From NCBI GenBank assembly GCA_947259435.1, contig CAMYMP010000016.1:1-6484 (forward strand): a stretch of DNA of 6,484 nt, written 5' to 3'. Positions within the stretch are counted from its first letter, which is position 1; every line of letters begins with the position of its first letter. Positions 1-5,771 of this stretch are shown here, piece by piece. The notes beneath the pieces were generated by a model that saw only the letters and a program-made list of their open reading frames with translations, was not told where the DNA came from and made no database searches. Made by a program: the position numbers and the translations under genes. This DNA comes from an uncultured Woeseiaceae bacterium. GTDB taxonomy: Bacteria > Pseudomonadota > Gammaproteobacteria > Woeseiales > Woeseiaceae.

Positions 1-441
1 GGACTCGAGTCTGTCGATGTCGAGGACGTGTTCAACTCACAGGACATCTCGATCATCGAGGAATGGCAGCCGGAAGACCGTATCAGCTTCAACGCGTCGT
101 ACATGCGCGAAGCCTTGTCCGTGAATCTCGCCTTGAACCGTTACGGCGAATACACGGTAACGGACGGCGGCCGCCAGACTTATGGTGCTGAACTCCTGAC
201 GGACCTGCATATTGCGTACTCGTTCGAAAACGGCATAACGCTGAACCTGACCGGTAACAACATCTTCGATGTGACGCCGGACAAGAACGAGATTGGTAAC
301 TCGCGGACCGGAGTAATCGAAGACGGCCCGGGCGGTCCGATCATCGTCGACAGCGCCGGCGTATTCCAGTTCTCGCGTCGTTCGGCGCCGTTCGGCTTCA
401 ATGGTGCGTACTACTCTGCAGGATTCTCCTGGGACTTCTAG
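1..441 (+). CDS. TonB-dependent outer-membrane receptor, C-terminal part (5' end outside window)
   Basis: The reading frame is open from base 1 and ends at TAG 439-441, giving the last 146 residues of a longer protein. The visible part alternates short amphipathic segments with polar loops, as in the last strands of an outer-membrane beta-barrel (for example RISFNASYM, LSVNLALNRYG, LTDLHIAYSF, ITLNLTGNNIFD). 'GNNIFD' matches the common penultimate-strand motif (G.NLFD) of TonB-dependent receptors. The protein ends in YYSAGFSWDF, whose terminal aromatic residue is the usual signal for BAM-mediated barrel assembly. The 'RRSAPFGFNGAYY' stretch just before it resembles the C-terminus of large receptors of about 900 residues common in Caulobacter- and Xanthomonas-like bacteria; that is from memory. 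Such proteins take up siderophores, carbohydrates or other large nutrients using TonB energy. The substrate cannot be told because the plug domain is missing. A terminator follows directly. Confidence 0.88.
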   Translation, partial: GLESVDVEDVFNSQDISIIEEWQPEDRISFNASYMREALSVNLALNRYGEYTVTDGGRQTYGAELLTDLHIAYSFENGITLNLTGNNIFDVTPDKNEIGNSRTGVIEDGPGGPIIVDSAGVFQFSRRSAPFGFNGAYYSAGFSWDF

Positions 442-479
442 TCCAGAGGAGTTTCTTCCGCAGCCGTTGTTGCGAAATC

Positions 480-513
480 GAAAGGCCACACCCAACTGGT
501 GTGGCCTTTCTTC
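480..513 (+). terminator. Rho-independent terminator after the first receptor
   Basis: A perfect 13-bp inverted repeat (480-492 pairing with 498-510, GAAAGGCCACACC / GGTGTGGCCTTTC) encloses a 5-nt loop (CAACT). The 3' arm ends in TTTC and continues as TTC, a pyrimidine-rich tail. It begins 38 bases after the stop codon of the upstream receptor and lies before the start of the next one, so it should end the first transcript. The U-tract is short and interrupted by C, but the stem is long and GC-rich. Confidence 0.85.
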
Positions 514-582
514 ATGACAGGCCTGCCGCGCTGTGGCACATTCACCGGTCTTTTAATCAATGGCAATGGGGTAGCGTTCACT

Positions 583-2436
583 GTGCGGTGGAAGCTGAAA
601 TCTGCAATCCTGATAGCTCTTGGACTTGCCTTATCCAACGTCGTGCATGCTGACGACGCGGATGGAGATGAGCTTGCAGAAATCAGGGTTACCGCAAGCC
701 GCGTTGCAAACGCCGTGCCTGCAGGCACCTATTCGTCAGTCGCAACGCTGCTGCGCTTCGACCCGCTGACCGAACTGCAGTCTCGCGGCTTACCCGAGGG
801 GCAGGCCGACGTCACCGTGCGCGGCAGCCTGTTCGAGAATACGGGATTCAGGGCCGGTGCAGTCACCGTCATAGACCCTCAAACCGGTCACTACGCGGCG
901 GATCTGCCGATCGATCCGGAGTTCCTGACAGCCCCCGAACTCCTGACGGGCATCGACAACTCGCTGGCCGGATTCAACTCGAACATCGCAACTGTCTCCT
1001 ATGCGCTTCGCAAAATCGACGACGGCGGGTCGGTGCTGGTCGGCGCAGGAAGCGACTCGCTGCAGTTCCAATCGTTGCGGCTTGGAAATGCCGCAAAGTC
1101 GAAAGCCGGCGCCGAACTGGGGGTTGCGCTTTCCTTGTCGCGCTCCGAGGGTGATGGCACCGTTGCCAACGGCGACCACGAATTCGAGCGCTACAATCTC
1201 CACCTGCAGCGCGGTACGGCTGGCCAGCAGACAGACCTGATTCTGAGCTACCAGGACAAGTTCTACGGCTGGCCCGGCGCGTACACGGGTTTCGCGACGC
1301 TGCCTGAGACCGACCGCACCAAAACGACGCTGTTGTTGCTGAACAATCGCACGGAGGTCGACAGCGGCTGGTGGGAGGTGGGCGCTTTTTACCGCCGCCT
1401 CGAAGACGATTATGACTTTGACCGGACCACCCGGGAGTCGGGAGCGCCAGGGTCCTTCGATCATGAAACACGCGTGATCGGAGCTGGTTTCGATGGTCTG
1501 TACCGTCGCGGCGCGGTCGACTGGCGCTTCGCGGGGCAGGTAGCCGCCGACGAACTCGTGTTTTCGACCGATCTGATCGAAGGCAACTTCGATTCGCGGA
1601 ATTACGTTTCGCTGCGCGTGGCGCCCTCGATCGACATACTGCGCCGCGACAATCAAACAATCACGCTGCAGCTCGGCGCTACGCTCGACAAATCGAACCG
1701 CGATGACAGCGCCGTGTCCCCGCTGCTAGGCGCGACCTTGCGTGAGACAACGACAAGCGGCAGTCACTTTTTTGCGATCGAGTATGCGGGCAGTTCCCAG
1801 CTGCCCGGTTACACGGTCCTGAATTCACGGCCGGCCGGGCTGTTCGGCGGCAATCCCGATCTCGGCCGCGAGAAAGCCAAACAACTGTCGATCTCGGCGG
1901 GCAAGGAATCCGTCGACTGGGACGGCAGGCTCACCGTGTTCTTCCGTGAGGATGACGATTTGGTCGACTGGACGTTCGAATCCGGCGCGCCGTTTGCGCG
2001 CCAGGCAAATCCGGTTGACATCGACGTGTTTGGTGTCGAAGCCTTCCTGCGGCGGCAGTGGACGTCGTTTGACGTCGTCGGCAGTTACACCTATCTCGAC
2101 AAGGATGCCGACTACGGATCGGCCATCGTCGACGCAAGTTTCTACGCGTTGAATTTCGCAACGCATCGGGCAACGCTCGCGGTACGCTATCGATTTACAG
2201 ATCGGCTCGAGCTGCGCTGGGACAACGAGTACCGGCAGCAACGAAAGAATCCGCTGCGCGGCAGTTCCGACAAGGCGTTGCGCGTGTCGCTGGCGCTCGC
2301 CTGGGAACCGCTTCATGGAGAAGGATTCGGCCTGGCCATCACGGCAGACAACCTTACGGATGACGACTACGAGCAGTTTCCGGGCACGCCGGCTGTCGGC
2401 CGGCAAATAAGCCTGAGCGCTAGGTACCTGTGGTAG
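583..2436 (+). CDS. TonB-dependent receptor, BtuB-like, 617 aa
   Basis: This is an outer-membrane active transporter powered by TonB-ExbBD. The GTG at 583 is chosen because it gives a clean signal peptide: basic n-region (RWKLK), hydrophobic core (about residues 7-21) and a probable cleavage site HA|DD after residue 23. The frame is open upstream to GTG 499 and ATG 514, but those lie in or at the edge of the terminator hairpin and would bury the signal peptide. A GGGG at 568-571 is only a weak ribosome binding site. A TonB-box-like ELAEIRVTAS (residues 30-39) is followed by a plug with DVTVRGS (76-82) and DPQTGHY..DLPID (98-111). The rest is barrel-like, with 'ADNLTDDDYEQFPG' and a final aromatic residue (ARYLW). 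The DPQTGH...LP signature recalls the cobalamin/BtuB-like receptor group best known from Bacteroidetes. The substrate is unproven, and no partner periplasmic or ABC transporter genes lie nearby. About 617 aa is close to BtuB size. Its 3' end overlaps the convergent hydrolase gene by 17 bp. Confidence 0.88.
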   Translation: MRWKLKSAILIALGLALSNVVHADDADGDELAEIRVTASRVANAVPAGTYSSVATLLRFDPLTELQSRGLPEGQADVTVRGSLFENTGFRAGAVTVIDPQTGHYAADLPIDPEFLTAPELLTGIDNSLAGFNSNIATVSYALRKIDDGGSVLVGAGSDSLQFQSLRLGNAAKSKAGAELGVALSLSRSEGDGTVANGDHEFERYNLHLQRGTAGQQTDLILSYQDKFYGWPGAYTGFATLPETDRTKTTLLLLNNRTEVDSGWWEVGAFYRRLEDDYDFDRTTRESGAPGSFDHETRVIGAGFDGLYRRGAVDWRFAGQVAADELVFSTDLIEGNFDSRNYVSLRVAPSIDILRRDNQTITLQLGATLDKSNRDDSAVSPLLGATLRETTTSGSHFFAIEYAGSSQLPGYTVLNSRPAGLFGGNPDLGREKAKQLSISAGKESVDWDGRLTVFFREDDDLVDWTFESGAPFARQANPVDIDVFGVEAFLRRQWTSFDVVGSYTYLDKDADYGSAIVDASFYALNFATHRATLAVRYRFTDRLELRWDNEYRQQRKNPLRGSSDKALRVSLALAWEPLHGEGFGLAITADNLTDDDYEQFPGTPAVGRQISLSARYLW

Positions 2437-3337
2437 CCGCGATCCAGTCAAGCCAGTCGCTGCTTACTTCATCCCGATTGATCTCGTTCAGCATTTCGTG
2501 CCGGCCCTCGGCATAGATCTTCAATTTGATTCGCTGATGAGAAGTCTGCGCGTAGTGCATTGCGAGCTTCGTCATGCTTTTGTCGCCACCGACCGGATCC
2601 GAACCGCCGCCGGAAATCAGAATCGGCAGATCGGACGGTACTCGCATCAGGGCACTATCGGATGAGATGTAAAAGAGTCCGCCAAACATGTCGAGCCACA
2701 GGCGACAGCTACTCTGCGCGCCACACAATGGATCGCCCACGTACTTGTCTACTTCAGCTTCATCGCGCGACAGCCAGTCAAATTCGGTTCGCGCCGGAGC
2801 GAAAGCCTTGTTGAAGCCGCCGAAGCCGAGACGATCCAGTAGCGCGCTTTTGCCGCGAACGCCGAGCCGCCAGGCTTCGACCCGCGCAATCACGTAGGCA
2901 GGCGCAAGCTCCAGCCGCGACGGCCACGCCGAGCCGCTCAGAATCAGCCCGGACAGCTGCGCGCCGAAGTGCATGGCAAAGGTCTGGGCGATGAAAGAAC
3001 CCATGCTGTGTCCAAGGAGAACCACGGGAACCCCTGCGAACTCCTCGCGTACGAAGCCGTTCACGATCTCGGTATCGGAATTGACCTTTTGCCAGCCATC
3101 CTTATCGGCAAAGTGCCCTGGCTCATCGCCGTGACCCCCATGCCCGCGATGGTCGTGAATGCACAGGGCGTAGCCGCGCCCCGCGGCCGCTGCGGCAAAG
3201 CGCGCGTAGCGGCTGGAGTGTTCGGCAAGCCCATGCACGACCTGGATGACACAGGTCACCTCGCCCTCTGGCCGCCAGACCTGCACATGAATATCGTGGC
3301 CGTCGGCAGCGGCCAGAATCTGCTGATGATGTAACAT
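2420..3337 (-). CDS. Alpha/beta hydrolase, monoacylglycerol lipase/lysophospholipase type (serine aminopeptidase S33 / Hydrolase_4 family)
   Basis: A 305-residue protein with the full hydrolase triad by motif: nucleophile Ser111 in GHSMG (109-113), Asp247 in GGSDPVG, and His280 in EGRHEMLNE. The oxyanion region VVHGLAEHSSRY (33-44) and HDHRGHG (61-67) are the signature of the monoacylglycerol lipase/PldB-like group, which releases fatty acids from monoacylglycerols or lysophospholipids. The 'EGRHEMLNE' around the histidine is also typical of that group. No signal peptide is visible, so it is probably cytoplasmic. The ATG at 3337 is chosen because residues upstream of it in the same open frame show no family similarity, and AGGA (complement of 3347-3350) sits 9 nt before it. 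Expected length for the family is about 280-320. It is transcribed away from the GST cluster, with 63 bp between the start codons, and its last 17 bases overlap the receptor gene on the opposite strand. Exact substrate cannot be assigned from sequence. Confidence 0.9.
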   Translation of the reverse strand: MLHHQQILAAADGHDIHVQVWRPEGEVTCVIQVVHGLAEHSSRYARFAAAAAGRGYALCIHDHRGHGGHGDEPGHFADKDGWQKVNSDTEIVNGFVREEFAGVPVVLLGHSMGSFIAQTFAMHFGAQLSGLILSGSAWPSRLELAPAYVIARVEAWRLGVRGKSALLDRLGFGGFNKAFAPARTEFDWLSRDEAEVDKYVGDPLCGAQSSCRLWLDMFGGLFYISSDSALMRVPSDLPILISGGGSDPVGGDKSMTKLAMHYAQTSHQRIKLKIYAEGRHEMLNEINRDEVSSDWLDWIAATTGT

Positions 3338-3400
3338 TGCCAGACATCCTATACTGAACGCGCCGTCGATTGCAGCCACAGAATATGAGTAGCCACGCCG
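3338..3400. promoter_or_regulatory. Divergent intergenic region between hydrolase and yfcG-like genes
   Basis: This 63-bp gap must hold at least part of the signals for two divergent transcripts. On the minus strand AGGA (complement of 3347-3350) is a plausible ribosome binding site for the hydrolase. On the plus strand TATACT (3350-3355) resembles a sigma-70 -10 box (5 of 6 matches to TATAAT) placed about 46 bases before the ATG at 3401, but I see no well-spaced -35 element. No good Shine-Dalgarno sequence precedes ATG 3401. No clear operator palindrome was seen. The promoter assignment is weak. Confidence 0.3.
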
Positions 3401-4105
3401 ATGATTGATCTCTACTACTGGCCTACACCGAATGGCCACAAAATTTCGATCATGCTCGAAGAATGTGCGCTCGAGTACAACACGATTCCGGTGAATATCA
3501 GCGAAGGCGATCAATTCAGGCCCGAGTTTCTGCGAATCAGCCCCAACAACCGGATGCCGGCAATTGTTGATCGGGACACCGGCATCTCGATGTTCGAAGG
3601 CGGCGCGATTCTGATCTATCTGGCCGAGAAGAGCGGCAGGTTCCTTCCCGCAGAGGACGAGGCCAGGTTTGAAGTATTGCAATGGCTGTTCTGGCAGGCC
3701 GGCGGCCTGGGGCCGATGGCCGGCCAGTTGAGTCATTTCGTCAACTACACCAAAGAGCCGGTGCACTACGCCCATGATCGTTACGCCAATGAATACGACC
3801 GGCTGCTCGCGGTCATGGATGTGCGGCTGCGTGACCGCGACTTCCTGGCGGGCGATTATTCGATTGCCGACATAGCCGCGTTCCCGTGGGTGCTGCCCTA
3901 CAAGCGGCTCGGCAACGACCTGGATCGTTTTGCCAATCTGCGGCGCTGGTTTGACGCGTTAAAGGAGCGGCCGGCCGTGCGTCGCGGCGTCGACCTCGGC
4001 AAGGATTGGCGCCAAATAGAAACACGCAGCGACGAGGCACATGCGGTCATGTTTGCCCAGGATTCGGCAACCGTATTCAAAGCTGCCGAAGCGCTGGAGG
4101 AGTGA
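3401..4105 (+). CDS. yfcG: Nu-class GST-like disulfide-bond oxidoreductase (YfcG/YghU family)
   Basis: A 234-residue cytoplasmic protein closely resembling E. coli YfcG, which reduces disulfides using glutathione and has little classical transferase activity. The N-terminal thioredoxin-like domain (about 1-80) starts with MIDLYYWPTPNGHKI. Thr9 and Asn11 of the 'PTPNGHK' motif are the active-site residues described for YfcG, which lacks the usual catalytic Tyr/Ser/Cys. The cis-proline is in RMPAIVD (Pro53), and FEGGAILIYLAEKSG (65-79) follows. The all-helical C-terminal domain contains LQWLFWQAGGLGPMAGQ (93-109), nearly identical to YfcG as I recall it, and the GST fold-stabilising YSIADIAAFPW (153-163). 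It has a longer tail than E. coli YfcG (about 215 aa). Position 67 is Gly where the usual 'ES' motif has Ser. It is the first gene of a likely operon with the next two genes. The ribosome binding site before ATG 3401 is poor. The family call is firm; true orthology to yfcG rather than the related yghU is likely, judged by length and the short N-terminus. Confidence 0.9.
   Translation: MIDLYYWPTPNGHKISIMLEECALEYNTIPVNISEGDQFRPEFLRISPNNRMPAIVDRDTGISMFEGGAILIYLAEKSGRFLPAEDEARFEVLQWLFWQAGGLGPMAGQLSHFVNYTKEPVHYAHDRYANEYDRLLAVMDVRLRDRDFLAGDYSIADIAAFPWVLPYKRLGNDLDRFANLRRWFDALKERPAVRRGVDLGKDWRQIETRSDEAHAVMFAQDSATVFKAAEALEE
4096..4102 (+). promoter_or_regulatory. Shine-Dalgarno deciding the TTG start of the second GST
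   Basis: GGAGGAG is a near-perfect Shine-Dalgarno sequence lying within the last codons of the yfcG-like gene, 4 nt before TTG 4107 (6 nt from the GGAGG core). No ATG or GTG in the right frame lies nearby at a usable distance. Ribosomes finishing at TGA 4103-4105 could restart at once, so the two proteins are probably translationally coupled. Confidence 0.75.
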
Positions 4106-4106
4106 A

Positions 4107-4736
4107 TTGAAGTTTTACGACTGCAAGACGGCGCCGAGTCCACGGCGTGTGCGCATATTTGCCGCGGAGAAGGGCATGCAGTTGGAAACGGTGCAGGTGG
4201 ATCTCGCCAACGGCGAACAGTTTGGCGCGGCGTTTCGTGAAATCAATCCGGACTGCGTGGTACCCGTTCTCGAACTGGATGATGGTAGCCGCATCACCGA
4301 GGTTCTCGCGATCTGCCAGTATCTCGAGGAGTTGCAGCCGCAGCCCGCGCTGATTGGCCGCACGCCCGAGGAACGAGCAATGACCATGGGCTGGGCGATC
4401 AAGGTCGAGCATTCCGGACTGATGTCGATACGTGATGCATTTCGTAACACTGCGAAGGGGCTGAAAGGACATGCCCTTACCGGCCCGCATCGCTACGAGC
4501 AGATCCCGGAACTCGCTGACCGTGGCCGCAAAGGTGCTGTGGCGTTCCTCGATCGTCTCGAACAGCAGCTTGGCAATAGTCAGTTCGTCGCTGGCGATAT
4601 GTACTCAATAGCGGATATTACGGCGATGGTCTTCGTCGACTTCGCGGGCTGGATAAAAATTGGACTTCCCGACCATGCGCGGCATTTAAAGCGCTGGCAC
4701 GCGGCCGTTTCATCGCGCCCGAGCGCAGCCGCATGA
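4107..4736 (+). CDS. Glutathione S-transferase family protein (209 aa, TTG start)
   Basis: A cytoplasmic two-domain GST. The start is TTG 4107, one base after the upstream stop, because it follows a strong GGAGGAG and yields the standard N-terminus M-KFYDCKTAPSPRRVRI. An ATG further upstream at 4041 would add 22 residues read out of frame from the yfcG-like gene. The thioredoxin-like domain (1-80) has the candidate catalytic serine region TAPSPRRV (8-15, Ser11), the cis-proline VVPVLEL (Pro53), and the glutathione gamma-glutamyl site ITEVLAICQYLEE (63-75), where Val66 replaces the common Ser. The helical domain contains YSIADITAMVFVDF (166-179), the N-capping-box motif of GSTs, and ends in RHLKRWHAAVSSRP (192-205). 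Length is normal. It is unlike the YfcG-like neighbour in sequence, so the pair is not a recent tandem duplication. Substrate is unknown; conjugation or reduction of an electrophile is the family expectation. Confidence 0.9.
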   Translation: MKFYDCKTAPSPRRVRIFAAEKGMQLETVQVDLANGEQFGAAFREINPDCVVPVLELDDGSRITEVLAICQYLEELQPQPALIGRTPEERAMTMGWAIKVEHSGLMSIRDAFRNTAKGLKGHALTGPHRYEQIPELADRGRKGAVAFLDRLEQQLGNSQFVAGDMYSIADITAMVFVDFAGWIKIGLPDHARHLKRWHAAVSSRPSAAA

Positions 4737-4755
4737 CGCCGCACCGTGTAAAGAA

Positions 4756-5697
4756 ATGACAGCAGATTCCGAACCTCAGATAGCCTCGGCCGTACTCATG
4801 ATTCGCCCGGTGCGATTCGAGAGCAATCCCTTGACCGCGGCATCGAATCGCTTCCAGGGCCGGACAAAAACTTCCGCCGAGGAACAACAGCACGCCGCAC
4901 AGGCCGAATTCGACGGGCTTGTCGGCACACTGCGTGACAACGGTATCGTTGTCATCGTTGTGGACGACACTGCTGAACCCCATAAGCCGGACTCGATATT
5001 TCCGAATAACTGGGTCAGCTTCCACGCCGACGGGCGTGTCGTCGTGTACCCGATGGAAGCGGAAAACCGGCGCACGGAGCGTCGTGTGGATATCGTCGAG
5101 AAGCTCGACCTGGAGCTTGGCTATGCGGTTCGCGAGGTCGTCGACCTGTCGCATCATGAGCGGGCGGGGCACTACCTCGAAGGAACCGGCAGCATGGTTC
5201 TCGACAGGGCTAACCGGGTTGCCTACGCCTGCCTGTCATCGCGAACGCACCTCGACGCGCTGGGCGATTTCGCGCAGCGAATGGGCTACGAGGTCGTCGC
5301 ATTCGACGCTGTCGATCGTGACGGTGTGGCGATTTATCACACGAACGTACTGATGAACGTGGGCGAGAAGCTTGCTGTGATCTGTGATGAAGCAATCGCG
5401 CGTGACGATCAGCGATCTGCAGTTCTGCAACGATTGCGCGACACGGGTCACGAAATCATTTCGCTCACTTACGACCAGCTCGAATCATTTGCGGGCAACA
5501 TGCTCGAGTTGCGCAGCAAAGACGGCGAGAGACTGGTCGCGATGTCGAAGCAGGCGCTCGATTCGCTGACCTCGGGGCAGCGATCGGTACTCGAGAAGAA
5601 CGGCAAGGTTGTCACGGCAGCGATTGACACTATCGAAGCGTCAGCAGGCGGCAGCGTCCGCTGTATGCTGGCCGAAATCCACCTGCCACGAGGCTAG
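4756..5697 (+). CDS. ctlX: CtlX-type amidinotransferase-fold hydrolase (guanidine/ureido-modifying)
   Basis: A 313-residue member of the amidinotransferase/arginine deiminase superfamily (Pfam Amidinotransf), cytoplasmic with no signal peptide. Motifs in order: MIRPVRFESNPLT (15-27), KPDSIFPNNWVSFH (77-90; Asp79 corresponds to the PDS.F substrate-binding motif of the superfamily), EGTGSMVLDR (142-151), IYHTNVLMNVG with likely catalytic His195 (193-203), FAGNMLEL (245-252), and GGSVRCMLAEI with the likely nucleophile Cys303 near the C-terminus. This order and the C-terminal 'GGS.RCM' match the group named CtlX, linked in the literature to citrulline utilisation. These enzymes cleave arginine-like substrates through a Cys covalent intermediate, but the exact substrate here is inferred. 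ATG 4756 lies 19 bp after the GST stop, with a weak AAAG as ribosome binding site, so it probably belongs to the same operon. Other arginine-pathway genes are not in the window. Confidence 0.85.
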   Translation: MTADSEPQIASAVLMIRPVRFESNPLTAASNRFQGRTKTSAEEQQHAAQAEFDGLVGTLRDNGIVVIVVDDTAEPHKPDSIFPNNWVSFHADGRVVVYPMEAENRRTERRVDIVEKLDLELGYAVREVVDLSHHERAGHYLEGTGSMVLDRANRVAYACLSSRTHLDALGDFAQRMGYEVVAFDAVDRDGVAIYHTNVLMNVGEKLAVICDEAIARDDQRSAVLQRLRDTGHEIISLTYDQLESFAGNMLELRSKDGERLVAMSKQALDSLTSGQRSVLEKNGKVVTAAIDTIEASAGGSVRCMLAEIHLPRG

Positions 5698-5771
5698 CCG
5701 GATCTTTAAATCCCTGAACTCGCCTACATATCTCGAAGACATAATGAGCTCAACAAACCAGGAGAAACCCT
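5698..5771 (+). promoter_or_regulatory. Spacer with ribosome binding site and possible promoter before the SPFH gene
   Basis: AGGAG at 5760-5764 is a strong Shine-Dalgarno sequence 7 nt before ATG 5772. CATAAT (5740-5745) matches a sigma-70 -10 box at 5 of 6 bases and sits 26 bases before the start codon, but no convincing -35 element lies 16-18 bp upstream. The only inverted repeat after ctlX is GGAT-N6-ATCC (5700-5713), too short to be a terminator, so read-through from the ctlX operon is possible. Confidence 0.45.

Noticed and set aside
534..550. TGGCAC as a sigma-54 -24 element before the second receptor
   Set aside because: The matching TTGC-type -12 element with conserved GC is absent at the required spacing.
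499..582. Upstream in-frame starts (GTG 499, ATG 514) for the second receptor
   Set aside because: GTG 499 is inside the terminator stem and ATG 514 at its foot. Both would put 23-28 extra residues before a good signal peptide that begins at GTG 583.
790..1660. Long minus-strand open frames opposite the second receptor
   Set aside because: High-GC shadow frames; no recognisable motifs, while the plus strand has clear receptor motifs throughout.
2969..3334. Plus-strand open frame opposite the hydrolase
   Set aside because: It is antisense to the part that encodes the hydrolase N-terminal half including GHSMG; no domain of its own.
3338..3775. N-terminal extension of the minus-strand hydrolase frame
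   Set aside because: The extra 146 residues are antisense to the 5' part of the yfcG-like gene and show no family similarity. A fitting ribosome binding site and family-like N-terminus occur at ATG 3337.
5692..5713. GGCTAGCC palindrome and GGAT/ATCC repeat after ctlX as a terminator
   Set aside because: Stems of only 4 bp and no following T-tract.
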